From Pyropia haitanensis (taxonomy: Eukaryota > Rhodophyta > Bangiophyceae > Bangiales > Bangiaceae): a DNA stretch of 64,000 bases. Positions 32,044 through 43,200 of this stretch are shown piece by piece. The stretch is taken from positions 318,806 through 382,805 of the forward strand of contig SDUX01000009.1 of assembly GCA_008729055.1 (NCBI GenBank), written 5' to 3'. The notes below the pieces were generated by a model. The model did not search any database and was not told the origin of the DNA. It saw only the letters and a list, made by a program, of their open reading frames with translations. Every line of letters starts with the position of its first letter. The stretch's first letter is position 1. Position numbers and translations under genes: made by a program.

Positions 32044-34833
32044 ATGTCGAAGAATCAGCGTGAGGCAGCAGCACATATATTTATGTCTGCTGCGTGTCAC
32101 ACCGATCACAGAAGTCGTCCAGGCAAACACAGGAAGGAATCGCAGAACGATGTTGGAGCAAGAGTCTATACAGCAAAAGCGACTTCCATTTGCTCCTCAT
32201 GGTGCAGTGCGCTACACCACAGGAGTGTGGCCACCAAGTCAGAATGACCTTGTCAGGTGTGACAGGCAATATTGGCTACCGATTTTGATCCTGAGCACTT
32301 CTGCTTCTAGCGCCGAAGCTGATATCGCGCTGGATCATCGCTCTCCGGTTCTCCTATCGCCGAAAAGATTGGCCGTGTATCACCTGCTCCTCACTGTTCG
32401 ACCACACTGGCCGCCGTGCGAAACGCGTTAAAGTTTCAGCAATTGAAAAAGAGCGATGTCCCAGTTCATCATGGTCCAGCACACCAGGCGCAAGAAACCA
32501 TCATCGACGATTTCAGAGACAATTCTTGATAGTAAATGTGACTGAACTGGCTGCAGCCGAATTTGAGGCGCGTGCAGGACTGACGATCGAAGTCATGCGC
32601 GTACGCACAACTGGAGAGCCCAAACGATTTTATCGTTGAGCCGTTCTCTTTCAAATATGAAAGCAGTGCAATTTTTGTATGTTCCTCGTGGGCTAGTTCC
32701 TGTGGCGCGATGAATTATATTGCCGTCCCAGGTACGAATTTGGACACTTGATGTGACTGCATTAGTTCCAGCTCAATTTCTGGGGCGTGCCGTACTAACG
32801 ACGAGCCGCGTAGTAGCGCAAGCCAATTCCCAATTCAAGATTCCATCCGTCAACAATCCAAGCGCTGCGAGCTCCATTTGGTTTTATCATGTGCCACGGC
32901 TCCAAGCGCGAACAAAAATGGCAATGTCTCAGTCACGCTTTTGGCGGTTTTGTGGGACTGAACCGGCCAGGACCTGTTCATTGGAGCGCGCTGCACGACC
33001 ACAAGGGAGTGTGACACGTCCTCACTGAGAAGCCTTGATCCTATATGGCAAAGCAGCATTCGTATCGTGATCATGGATCGCAGCCCAGACGGCGACGAAT
33101 AATATCGCTGATTCAGCGACTCATTCGCCTTTTTCTCCGAAATCGCTTCAGATCGAATTTTGAAGCGCGCCAGAATGATGATCGAAGTCAGGTGCGTGAG
33201 AGCTGCTGAGGAGCTTGAGACGACTTTAAAGTTGAGCAGTTTTCCGTCACCTGTCCAAGCACTGCAAATTCTGCGTGCTCATGATTGACCACTACCCTGA
33301 GTCCAAACAAAACTGCCGATGTCTCAAAAAGAAATGTAGTGGCTTTCTGTGACCGACGCTACAAGAGCGCCGTTTTTGGGATGCGCCGGACCGCAAATGA
33401 TGAACTGGTGCTTATGAACCGCAGGGGAACATGACAACAATTTAATAGAAGGCTTTCGTCTTTCCAGCGTCAACGTTGTCAAATCTGTGCGTGCTCATCA
33501 TCGTCTAGCGCACCAAAAGCGGAAAAACATCATCACTTTCGCAGAAATGACTCTTGATGCCGCATGTGACATCATTGGCTACTGCCTCCTTTCTGGGGCG
33601 TGCCAAGCGGCCGATTGTAGTCAGCTGCTTGCGAATCGTTGGGGAGCGCAAACTGTTGGTCAATGTCCATCCTTTCTCGTTCTAATGGTAAGGCAGCGCA
33701 ACTTTTGTGTCCTCGTCACGGACGCGTGCTGCGGGCGCGATACACGTCCTCACCGTTCCTGAAAAACTTCTTGACGTTTTGTGCGACTGACTTGGCTTCG
33801 TCTCAATTCCTTGAGCGAGCTGGACTGACGATTCATGCTGGGCGTATGAGCACCGCTGGGCAGCATGAGCGGATCTTAATGTTGTTCCGCCTGCTTTTGA
33901 GATTTGACGCTCTGCAATAGTTGTTTGCTCACTGTGGACTCGTGCTCTGGGCCCGAAAAATGTTATTGCTGTCTCCGAAACAATTTGCGCTGGTTGACAT
34001 GACTGAATTGGCTACAGATTATTTGTTTTGGTGTACTTCAATGTAAAGTCGAGTCAGGTGCTTGAGAATCTCTGGAAAGCCTCAGCCGATTTTGGGTATT
34101 CAACTGTTTTCTTACAACTGTCCAAGCACCTCAAACTTAGTGAGCTCAGTTAGGGAGCAGTTCCCTCCGCGCGAACTGCTTGCTGGCGGTCACAAAAACA
34201 ACTCTTGATGCTTGACGTGAATAAATTGGCTACAGCCTATTTTTAGGGGTGCGCCGACCTGCCATTTGAAGTCATGTGGCCAAGCACCGCTCGGGAGCGC
34301 GATTTCCAATTTAATGTTGAACTTCCATAGGTCAACTTTCCTGGCAGTGCAATTTATGTGTCCTCAGTGTGGCTCTGTACCCCATGTGCGAAGAGCGCAT
34401 TCGCCACTCCGGGTTCATTTGCGCATTGACGTTAAGACCGCAGGTCTCGTTGACGGGGTGATGTTTTGTGGCACATTGAGTATGAGAGTAATCCGCCTCT
34501 GCAGAGCCAGGGCGCATTGGATCTGCTGCTACAGCGGCCTTGCGTCAAATCCATACGAATTTGACGTAAGCCTTCTCGGCCCGACGCGCACTGGCTGGTT
34601 TGAATGACAGGCCCCGTCATACTGGCGTAGTCCAGGTCATTGCCAACATCCGCTGCATGTACAGACTGGCCGTCATCATATGCCGTGCTCGATTGAACCG
34701 GCAAGTTTGTTTTCTGCAACAATGGCTGAAACCACACCATGGTGGTCAACACGAAAGAGAAATCGACGTAAGTCAGCTCTGTACTGGGAACCGGAGTGCA
34801 TGCCATCAGCAGTCAGAACGAAGAAACTAAGTC
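32044..34833 (+). repeat. 2.79-kb duplicated unit, copy 2 (uninterrupted)
   Basis: Same length and almost the same sequence as copy 1 without the TIR element; the empty site is at 34041-34042. It abuts the truncated 5' side of RT2 on its left. Confidence 0.85.
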
Positions 34834-35269
34834 ACTCAGAAGTGAAGCGCTGCCGCCAGGCAAGTTGCTGAAACCCATTAGAAGTTGTGCTAACTTAAGC
34901 GCGCGTCGTTCATTCGTTTTCGACGCCATATCCGATTTTTCTCTTTTAGCGAAGGAGGCGTACAGAGTGCAAAGCGTTGAATGTTATCAATGAGCAATGT
35001 GTTATTGAATATGAGCATTTCTGCGCGGGTTCTCTGGCTAATCTTGGAGCGATTGAATCGACTCGAATGCATCCTGCCATAGGCCGCCTGCGCCAGCAAG
35101 CTGCGGCATATTCCGGGCAGCTTGCAGTAAACTGTTCTCCAGGTGGGAACCGATGTTATCCTCGCGCAATGAAAACACGGCCAGAGCATGCCACAGGGCT
35201 TCCGGTTCCGTCGGAAATAGATGCTAAGCCGACTTGAAGAAATACGAGTACAGGGGGGGGACAGTAGTA
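34834..35269. other. no gene recognised
   Basis: Moderate-GC sequence between duplicated copy 2 and the Tc1 relic. Only short frames without domains. A run of eight G lies at about 35255. Confidence 0.25.
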
Positions 35270-35349
35270 TAGAAGCGATCTTGAGATTTTGGATGCTCGA
35301 TTCCGATAGGCTGAGACTTGACTGGAAAAAGTGGCCTGGAAAGCCTCAC

Positions 35350-35960
35350 TTGCCCATTCGACTTCATACTTTGTCGAGTGCCCCCGCGCCTGCACCACGG
35401 CAGCTACCCGGGAGGGCATCTACTGCCACAAACTAGCAAAAAAAGACACAGGCAGGCGGTCCCACTCCTCACTCAAAGAAGTAAAGAGATCTTCCGGAGT
35501 CGTAGGATGCTGCGGGCGCTCCCGCAGCCGAGTCTCCAGCACACTTCAGGCATTATCAATCGAATTCATGTCTGGGCTCTGAGGAGCCCAGTCCAGGCGC
35601 CGTACGCAATGAAGAGCCAGGTAATTGCCGACGTTGTGAGCCCGGTGGGGCCCACAGTTGTCCTCTTGGAGGATGAAGTCGTTGGTGCCGCCGTGCTCGC
35701 TGTCCACGAACGGAAGCAGGTGCTCGCGCAAAATGTCGGTGTACTTGAACGGGTTCAATGGGCACTCAACGCGCACCAGCGGCGTCCGGCCGCGCGCGGA
35801 AAACGCAGCCCAGACGGAGAGGGTCTGTTGACCCGACTTGAACGAGGGGCGCAGGCACGCGGGCAGGTAACGCTCATCGGGGCGCCGCCAGACGCGCGCC
35901 CCACCTCGAGCAAGCAGCAGAGTAAAGGAGCTCTCATCCGAGAATGCAACGTGCTACGAC
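35350..35960 (-). pseudogene. Tc1/mariner transposase relic (DDE_3), truncated and nonsense-mutated
   Basis: Reading right to left in one frame: VAFSDESSF with the first Asp, VWRRPDERYLP, SVWAAFSARGRTPLV, ILQEDNCGPHRAHNV with the second Asp, LDWAPQSPDMNSIDNA, then SVLETRLRERP and finally MPSRVAAVVQARGHSTKY, which is the usual Tc1 C-terminus. The third catalytic acid is Asp where Tc1 has Glu (SPDLNPIEN). The Trp after IDNA is a TGA (35546-35548), another stop (TAG) precedes MPSR near 35.42 kb, and a TAG precedes VAFSDES. The N-terminal DNA-binding half is missing: the relic joins the inverted third copy of the duplicated unit near 35.99 kb. It is long dead. Confidence 0.75.
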
Positions 35961-35999
35961 ACTGGAGTGCCTTGACATTCAAAAAAAAACATGCTGAAC

Positions 36000-36720
36000 G
36001 TTAAAATTGTCTCGGGATCCGCGATTGTTCGCACTCACCTGACTTCAATCGTTAGTCCGGCACGCCCCAGAGGTTAGGCTGCAGCTTATTCAGTCGCATC
36101 AAACGTCGAAATTTGTACCTGGGACGGCAATAAATTTCAGCACGCCAGAGGCGCTGGTCCATGCGAAGCATACGGACACTGCAAAACTTTCATATTTGAA
36201 AGAAAACAGCTTAACGTTGAAATCTTCTGCGCTCTCAAGCGGTGCACGTGCGCGTGACTTCAATCGTCAGTCCGGCACGCCCTTGAAATTCGGCTGCAGC
36301 CAATCAATCACATTGGACATCATGAATTGTCTCTGGAAATGTCAATAATGGTTTCTTGCGTTTGGTGCGCTGGACCATGATGAGGACGGCCTTCGCGCTT
36401 TTTCGATTGCTGAAACTCTAACGCATTTCGCACGGCGGCCAGTGTCATCGAAAGAATGATGAGCAGGTGGTACACGGCTAGTCTTCTCGGCGCTAGGAGA
36501 GCCTGCACGTGATGAGCAATCACGATCTCTTTATGGGCGGTTGAAGAAGAAGCGCTCAAAATTAAATTCGTTAGCCAACGTTGTCTGTCACACATGACAA
36601 GTTAATTCTGAGACTGTGCCCACACTTTTATGGTGTGAGGCACTGCACAACGAGAAGCGCATGCAAGTCGCTTTTTCTGTACGGACTCTTGCTCCAAAAT
36701 CCCTCGGGGATTTCTTCGGA
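36000..36720 (-). repeat. diverged inverted third copy of the duplicated unit
   Basis: The reverse complement aligns with 23290-23990 throughout, including GGAGCAAGAGTC, CTAGCCGTGTACCACCTGCT against TTGGCCGTGTATCACCTGCT, CATGGTCCAGC, TTTCAAATATGAAAG and TTGCCGTCCCAGGTAC. It is clearly older than copies 1 and 2. It preserves two cores of the internal repeat. Confidence 0.75.
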
Positions 36721-37302
36721 TTGGGGACACCCCCACCGCTAGCTGGGTCGTCCCCGCACTGTTCGTCGCCACGCTGGGAAAGCGCCGTCCATCCTAGTAC
36801 TGTTTCCGGCCGCACGGTTGATGCGGCTGCTCCCAGGCGGCCACATTGTGTACGTGGCTGGCCGCCGTCCTCCCTCCTGGGTCGCTTGAGCGGGGGCGCC
36901 TCCTTCTGGTGGTCTGGGTGGCCGCGCCCCTCTTACTGTTTGCAGCCCCGCTGCAGAGGGCCGCTCCGGCCTCCGACAAGTGTTGAGGTCGCTCGGTTTT
37001 TGCGGCTGGTGTCGTGACGGGCGTGTCGGGGGGGAGGTGGGGAGCGGGCGTTTGCTGCTGCTCGGGACGGGTCATATGCTACTAGTGGGGGGGGGGTGTT
37101 TGCTGCTGCTGCTTGAGAGAGTGTTTGTGTTGACCACTCTCCGTGCCGTCGCGAGGGATCCAAGCGTACGTGCGGGGGCTATGACTGGCTGCCACGAGGT
37201 GGGCAGGCTTTGGATACGTGAACATGTTTGTACTCGCGGTTGCGGACGCTGTTGTGGGCCGCAAGTCGGCCCCCGCGACAATCCCTTCCCCTCTCTGTCG
37301 GA
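36721..37302. other. no gene recognised upstream of the chromovirus
   Basis: GC-rich with short Gly/Leu-coding frames and G tracts (37028-37037, 37086-37096). With the chromovirus removed, 37307 joins 44679, 39 bp before the ATG of the second Cys-rich ORF, so this is probably that gene's upstream region. Confidence 0.3.
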
Positions 37303-37307
37303 CACTC
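37303..37307 (+). repeat. target-site duplication, left
   Basis: CACTC, matching 44674-44678. Confidence 0.9.
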
Positions 37308-38168
37308 TGTAAGGATATGCCCCTTAAATCCCCAAGACTGGAGCCTAGGGGATAAAGACTGGGGCCTTTCCTTCCCTGTCCTTCTCAGCCAACTCCTTCC
37401 AAGACGCATCAACTCCAAAGTAATCTGGGGCATGCCGCGGTGTCCGTCCGATAATCTACTACTAACGGACGGTCAGCACGGGAGCCGCGGATTGGCTAAC
37501 CGACACTACCCTGACTCATCTGCCGACGGGTACAGTCTCCAACGGATCAACGGACTAACGGACCAAAAGACGAGCCACATCTCTGACGCGTCAGCAAGCC
37601 GGAACAATCTCCCCGTGGACCAATGGGAGCGATAAGACTTGCTGACCCACGGGAGATATTCGACCCGAAGACTGGCGTCTGCTTACACGCCTCTGAGGCT
37701 TTTCGGGTCGAATGGCGCGTGGGGCCAGCCGCGCGGCGCTACGAGCGCCGCACACCGTCCCCCCCCCGTTTGGGGCTTTCTGGTGGGGCGCCTTGGGGCG
37801 CACACGCCCACCCTTGCTTTGTTCTGAGAGCCCATGCTTTGTTTTGAGAGCTTTGGTGCCGTCCACCGGCACGACGGGCAATTGCATGCTTTGGGGCACC
37901 CTGGGTGCCCCCCTGGGGGTATATAATGCGTGAGTGTGGGCGCCACCGGGAGAGACCTCGGGGGAACAACGACAGACAGAGACACAAAGACCTCCTTTAC
38001 CTTCGACCCCCTCGACCCTCACCGACGTCACGCCCATCCTCTTCCCCACCCCCATCACCGTCATCCCACCCGTCACCTTCCCCGCGCCCGGCATCCTCAT
38101 TGGTGCACGAGTTGCTGACACCGGCGCCAGTACGTTGAGGGCTGCCCGTGTGTGGGTGGTGCCTCACA
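37308..38168 (+). repeat. 5' LTR of the chromovirus
   Basis: 861 bp, starting TGTAAGGATATG and ending GTGCCTCACA. Carries the element promoter: a TATA box at 37920-37926, so transcripts should start near 37950. The C-rich region after the TATA box lacks any ATG up to 38167. Confidence 0.95.
37920..37926 (+). promoter_or_regulatory. TATA box of the 5' LTR
   Basis: TATATAA within GGGGGTATATAATGCG. The same box is at 44425-44431 in the 3' LTR. Confidence 0.75.
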
Positions 38169-38170
38169 TG

Positions 38171-38186
38171 TGGTAGCTTCAGATAG
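38171..38186 (+). other. putative primer-binding site
   Basis: TGGTAGCTTCAGATAG, two bases after the 5' LTR, starts with TGG as expected for pairing with a tRNA CCA end. The tRNA was not identified, and the match is not to the common initiator-Met type. Confidence 0.45.
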
Positions 38187-38294
38187 TTTGACTTCCTCTT
38201 GGCGGTGACGTTGCGATTCCGTCCTGGATTTGGCCCTCCCTGTGTTTGTGCACTCGTGCTGCCCCCTGTGTTCGGCGTGCCTCGGGCATTGTAA

Positions 38295-39044
38295 TACGAA
38301 CGCAGCGGGTTCCACGAATCACACCGAAAGAACACTGCCCTGACACTGCCCTGGTGGCCCCTGTCACGGTTTTTTTTCTTTTGGTCGACTGATTGTCGAA
38401 ACCCAGTGAGTGCCAAATCAGGTTCGGAATTTTCTTCCTCGGCGTTGGCGGACGCCCCGACTTCCTCGGCGGCGACGGCGCGCCCCCCGACGGCGCGCGG
38501 CACCCCGGCGGCGCGCGGCACCGCGGCGGCGCGCGACACCGCGGCGGCACGTGGCACCCCGGCGGGCGCATCCACGTCATCCTCTGTGGCGGCGACGGCC
38601 GCATCGGCGGCGCCAGCCGCATCCAAGCCCCCCCTCTCGCGCAAGGGTAAGGGCCCGGCCACGTCAGGACCGGCGGTCCCAGCCAACCGGCGCCTGCTGC
38701 TGCCCGCGCAGGATCCGGCCCGGCGCTACATCGCGCCGCCGGTCCCACGAATCGGTCACATCCGACCGACGACCGCGCGCGCAGCAGAGCAGCGAGAGCA
38801 GCGCCGGATCGCCAAGACCATCCCCAAGGGCAAATACGTTTGCAAGCCGTGCGGTGTGCGTTGCAACAGCCTGACAGTGCTGCGCGACCATCGCTGGTCG
38901 CGGCGCCACCGCAATACGGTCAACCGTCCAGCGACCCGCCCTCGTTGCGACGTGTGCGATCGCGAATTTGAGACGGTCGAGCACTTCGAACGCCACCAGC
39001 GTGGCAAGGATCACCACCGCACGCTGGCGCGCCGCACCGACTGA
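38295..39044 (+). CDS. leader ORF with two U1/JAZ-like C2H2 zinc fingers (ORF0), no ATG
   Basis: The frame is open from after a TAA (38292-38294) to the TGA at 39042-39044. After an Ala/Arg/Thr-rich repeat (ARGTPA units) and a basic segment, it encodes two fingers of identical spacing CX2CX12HX5H: YVCKPCGVRCNSLTVLRDH with a second His in RRH, and RCDVCDREFETVEHFERH with a second His in KDHH. This spacing is that of U1-like/C2H2_JAZ fingers, often RNA-binding. No ATG occurs in the frame. A strong 3' splice-site-like sequence (T-rich tract 38370-38382, CTGAT, then CCCAG ending at 38406) suggests expression from a spliced transcript or non-AUG start. Gypsy elements normally have nothing here, so a captured host exon is possible. 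Confidence 0.6.
   Translation, partial: YERSGFHESHRKNTALTLPWWPLSRFFFFWSTDCRNPVSAKSGSEFSSSALADAPTSSAATARPPTARGTPAARGTAAARDTAAARGTPAGASTSSSVAATAASAAPAASKPPLSRKGKGPATSGPAVPANRRLLLPAQDPARRYIAPPVPRIGHIRPTTARAAEQREQRRIAKTIPKGKYVCKPCGVRCNSLTVLRDHRWSRRHRNTVNRPATRPRCDVCDREFETVEHFERHQRGKDHHRTLARRTD
38370..38406 (+). promoter_or_regulatory. possible 3' splice site in the chromovirus leader
   Basis: T-rich tract with one C, branch-like CTGAT at 38389-38393, and AG at 38405-38406, followed by the zinc-finger coding part. A donor was not identified with confidence. Confidence 0.35.
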
Positions 39045-39408
39045 CACCTCGCAACACCCCCCAGGATCTGTGCAAGAGACGCGATTTTCCCCCTTTGATC
39101 CCCCCGCGTGGAAATCCGGCACGACCCGACTCGGGCCCGTGCGCGGCGGCCGGCGGGAAAATCCGATTGCGTGATTTGAGTCTTCGAATTCTGCTTCATC
39201 GCATCGCTTGTGACCCATCAAATAGTGTTGTCCATCTTTGGAAACGTGGTAGCCACGACGGCCACGCTTGTCCAGAGCTAGTGCAGCACTATTTTGCTTG
39301 GTCAAATTAACTTGCACATCTTGTAAGACTTGCCCCGTGCTCTGCCGGAGTAAGTCAAACCGGATCTGTTGGGTTAATTTGATTGTTGCGGACCTCACCC
39401 AGGACGCA

Positions 39409-40287
39409 ATGGACCCCCCGAATCCTGCGACTGTAAGCCCGATTAATCCGGGAACGGCCTCAACCGCACCCTCCGCGGAGTCATGGAATCAACTTACAGC
39501 GTTCGTCTCGCAGATGAGCGCCGAGCTCGAGGCTCATAAGGTTGAATTGGCGGACGCCAAGAAACAGCTGTCCGACGCCAAGGCTAAGGCCTCGAGTGGA
39601 GGCGCGACGACTGCGAGGCCGAATAAGCCCGCGCTGTTCTCTGGCAAGCCCGGGACAATTGAAGCATGGTGCTCGCACATGGACTCATATGTGCGACTGA
39701 CTGACCCTGACGAAGCGTGTCGGATCGCCTGCACCTACCTGGACGGTGAAGCGTTCACCTGGTGGCATACCTACAGTCGGACGACGGCGGTCCCCGACTG
39801 GGCTACCTTTCGGGCTGCGCTCATCCGTCGCTTCAGCCCTCTGAACAAGACGCAGGCGGCGCGGGACAAGCTGCACTCATGGCGCCAAATCAAGGACGTC
39901 GGGACGTTCAACAGGACTTTCCTGAGCGTCCTCTTGGACATCCCGGACATCACCGAAGCGGAAAAGATCGACCGCTATAGCCGAGGCCTGAAGCGCGACA
40001 TCTGGCAGGCACTGTGCCTCAAGACGTACACCGATCTTGAATCACTGATGACGGACGCCCTGCGCGTGGAAGCGGCCAAGGCTGGAGTGTCCCGTATCAC
40101 CAGCAATGTTAACAGCACTTCTGGCAAGCCACCGACCATGGGCGTTGTCCCGATGGACATTTCCAGCATCAAGATCGAAAAGCTGACGCCAGACGAACGC
40201 CAGCGCTGCATGCGCGAGGGTCTCTGCCTTCGCTGTCGCGAGAAAGGACACATGGCTAAGGACTGCCCAAAAGGCCAGCGGAACTGA
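39409..40287 (+). CDS. gag: chromovirus Gag
   Basis: 292 residues from the first usable ATG of the transcript. A coiled-coil-like N-terminus ([18 protein letters not shown]) is followed by the retrotransposon gag core ([49 protein letters not shown]) and near residue 272 a CCHC zinc knuckle [14 protein letters not shown]. It forms the particle that packages the element RNA. The frame is open further upstream (39268) but only with non-ATG starts; the MDPPNP start at 39409 is the first ATG after the leader. It ends at TGA 40285-40287 with a -1 shift site 13 bases before. Confidence 0.93.
   Translation: MDPPNPATVSPINPGTASTAPSAESWNQLTAFVSQMSAELEAHKVELADAKKQLSDAKAKASSGGATTARPNKPALFSGKPGTIEAWCSHMDSYVRLTDPDEACRIACTYLDGEAFTWWHTYSRTTAVPDWATFRAALIRRFSPLNKTQAARDKLHSWRQIKDVGTFNRTFLSVLLDIPDITEAEKIDRYSRGLKRDIWQALCLKTYTDLESLMTDALRVEAAKAGVSRITSNVNSTSGKPPTMGVVPMDISSIKIEKLTPDERQRCMREGLCLRCREKGHMAKDCPKGQRN
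40266..40272 (+). promoter_or_regulatory. -1 ribosomal frameshift slippery heptamer (gag-pol)
   Basis: C CCA AAA in the gag frame fits the X XXY YYZ rule. The pol frame is closed by TAA at 40257-40259 and then open, so the overlap available for shifting is 40260-40287, and the heptamer lies inside it. A shift here leads into pol without a stop. Confidence 0.75.
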
Positions 40288-43200
40288 AGCAGCAACAATC
40301 CTCAACATCTGTGAAAGACGCTCCTTCGGTTCCTGAAAATATGTCGTCACCATTTGAAGGCCCGCGACTCGGGCTTCTGCTTTCTACTGCTTCTGTCAAT
40401 GGAAAAGCTGTTAAGGTGCTGTTCGACGACGGATCTCCCATCAACGTCGTCTCAAGGCGCCTCGTTACCTCCTTGCATGTGAAAACGAAAGGAACGGACT
40501 TCGCGGCAAGCATGCCCGATGGCCGCTCCCATGTCCTCGCTGAAACCGTTGACCCTCTTGAGATTCACATCGGACCGTACCAAGAGCGACTTCGGTTTGC
40601 TGTTTGTGAATTGAGCGCGTACGACCTCATCCTGGGAAAGAAGTGGCGCGATGACAAGGACGCCAAAATCAACAACAAGAAAAACAAGATCTCCTTCAAG
40701 TTCAACCACAAGAACATTTCTATCACTGCCTCCCTCAAGAAGCCCGAAGCTCTGATCAGTCGGCAACGCCTTGCTCGGGACCTCGTTCAAAGGTGCCCTG
40801 TTTTTGCCATCTACCTGCAGTCGGAAGATCCCTCTAGCACCTTCGACATTAACGCCATTACGATGGGACAAGGCGAAGACAAGAAAGAAGTTCAAGAGAT
40901 TCTCAAAGAGTACGCTGACGTCTTCCCAGACGAGCTCCCCGACGGACTCCCTCCTGAGCGCAGTCACAAATTTAGCATCAAGCTGACCGATGACGCCCAA
41001 CCGCGTCGTAGCGGAATTTACCGACTAGCCGAATGGGAGCTCGAAGAACTCAAGACTCAACTGGCCGGCCTCATAAGGAAGGGATTCATCCAACCAAGCA
41101 CCTCACCGTGGGGCTCTTCCGTCCTCTTTGCGGCGAAGAAGGACGGTGGCTGGCGAATGTGCATCGACTACAGGGCCCTGAACAAGGCTACTATCAAGAA
41201 CGCGTACCCACTACCACGCATCGACGACATCTTTGACCAACTGCGAAAGGCCAAGTACTTTACAAAGATCGACCTCCGCTCTGGCTATCACCAGATTGGC
41301 CTTGACCCAGAAACAATACCTTTGACGGCGTTTCGAACCAAGTACGGATTCTATGAGTTCACCGTCGTACCCTTTGGTCTGACAAATGCACCCGCGGTCT
41401 TCATGAACCTAATGAACGATGTCTTCCGACCCTATCTGTACGACTTCATCTGTGTCTACCTCGACGACATCCTAGTCTACAGCGAAACTTACGACGATCA
41501 CCTCAAGCACCTACGATTAGCACTCGAGAAATTACGAGAACACAAGCTCTACGCCAAGCTGAGCAAGTGCCAGTTCGCTCGAACTACTGTGGACTACCTT
41601 GGCCACGTCATCTCCGAGAAAGGCTTCTCTATGGAAGACTACAAGGTCCAAGCCATCCGTACGTGGGCAACACCGAGGAGCAAAAAGGATGTACAATCTT
41701 TCCTCGGTATGGTCAACTTCTATCGAAGATTCATCAAGGGAATGGCTGCCGTAGCTACGCCGCTAACGAGGCTGACTGGGAATGTCGACTTCGAGTGGAC
41801 ACCCGACGCCCAGAAAGCCTTTGAGCAGCTGCAGGACCTAACGACAAGCGCACCGGTGCTAAGGCCTTTCGACAAGAGATACCCAATCTACGTGTCTACA
41901 GATGCCAGCGGGTATGCTGTGGGCGCAGTCCTTGAGCAAGATGATGGACGCGGACGGCGTCCAGTGGCGTACTTCTCGTTAACCCTCAACATCCACGAGC
42001 AGCGCTACAGCATTCGTGAAAGAGAACTGCTTGCAGTCGTACAAGCTATCCGGCATTGGCGCTGCTACCTCTACGGAAGACCCTTTGAGGTCCACACCGA
42101 CCATGAGTCCCTGAGATACCTAAGCACCCAAGAGAAGCTGAACGATCGCCAAGTCAAGTGGCTGGAGTTTCTGGACCAGTTCCAGTTCAAGATTGTCCCA
42201 ATCAAGGGCACTTCGAACCCCGTGGCTGATGCCCTTTCCAGGCAGCCACAAGACGCTCCCGACAAGCACGCCCCCAATCAAGACCTTCTTAGTCGCGTGC
42301 TGACCAAGACCATTGAAGAACTCCCCAAGAAAACTGAAATCAACAACCTCATGACCATCAACCAAAGTGATCAAGACCTTGCCACTTTAAGACAAGAGTA
42401 CGACGCGGACCCCGAGTTTGCCGACCTAGTCAAAGACCCGGTATCTCCCTACCGGCTACACATGAGGTTGTTGAAACGAGGTGACCGTACGTGTATCCCC
42501 GTCGGTACTCTACGCCAAAGACTACTCCACGACTACCATGATGTCCCGTGCCAAGGGCACATGGGAGTCAAGAAAACAACCAAGGTTATCTCTTCCAAGT
42601 ACTACTGGAAGACAATGCGGAAAGACATCCAAAGATACGTACAAACATGTGATTTGTGCCAGCGGAACAAGGCTAGCACCCATTCACCTCTGGGTCACCT
42701 CAAACCCTTGGACCCCCCGAGCCAACGATGGGCAAGTGTCTCCATGGACTTTATCACGCCTCTTCCTCTGACTCCAAGAGGCCACAACGGGATTTACGTC
42801 GTTGTCGACCGCCTCTCCAAGATGATTCGCCTCGCCCCTATGAAGCCAGACTGTACGGCGCCAGTCGCAGCTCAGCTCTACCATGATCACGTCTATCGAC
42901 ACCACGGACTCCCAGCTGATGTTGTCTGCGACAGGGACCGCATTTTCTTCTCCAACTTCTGGCAGTCGCTCACGGAGATTCTCAAGGTCAAGATCAAGGC
43001 CTCTTCAGCGTACCACCCGCAAACCGACGGACAAACTGAGATCATGAACAAGAAGATCGAAGAAATCCTGCGAAACTTTGTCAACCATCACCAAGGCGAT
43101 TGGGACCTCTTTCTGGTTGCTGCCGAAGTAGCCTACAACCGGTCGCCAAATGCTGTTACAACGTACTCCCCTTTCTTCCTGAACTACGGATTCGAACCTA

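Noticed and set aside
38168..38176. ATG at the end of the 5' LTR as a start codon
   Set aside because: ATG TGG TAG is a two-codon frame; it cannot encode a product, and gag starts at 39409.
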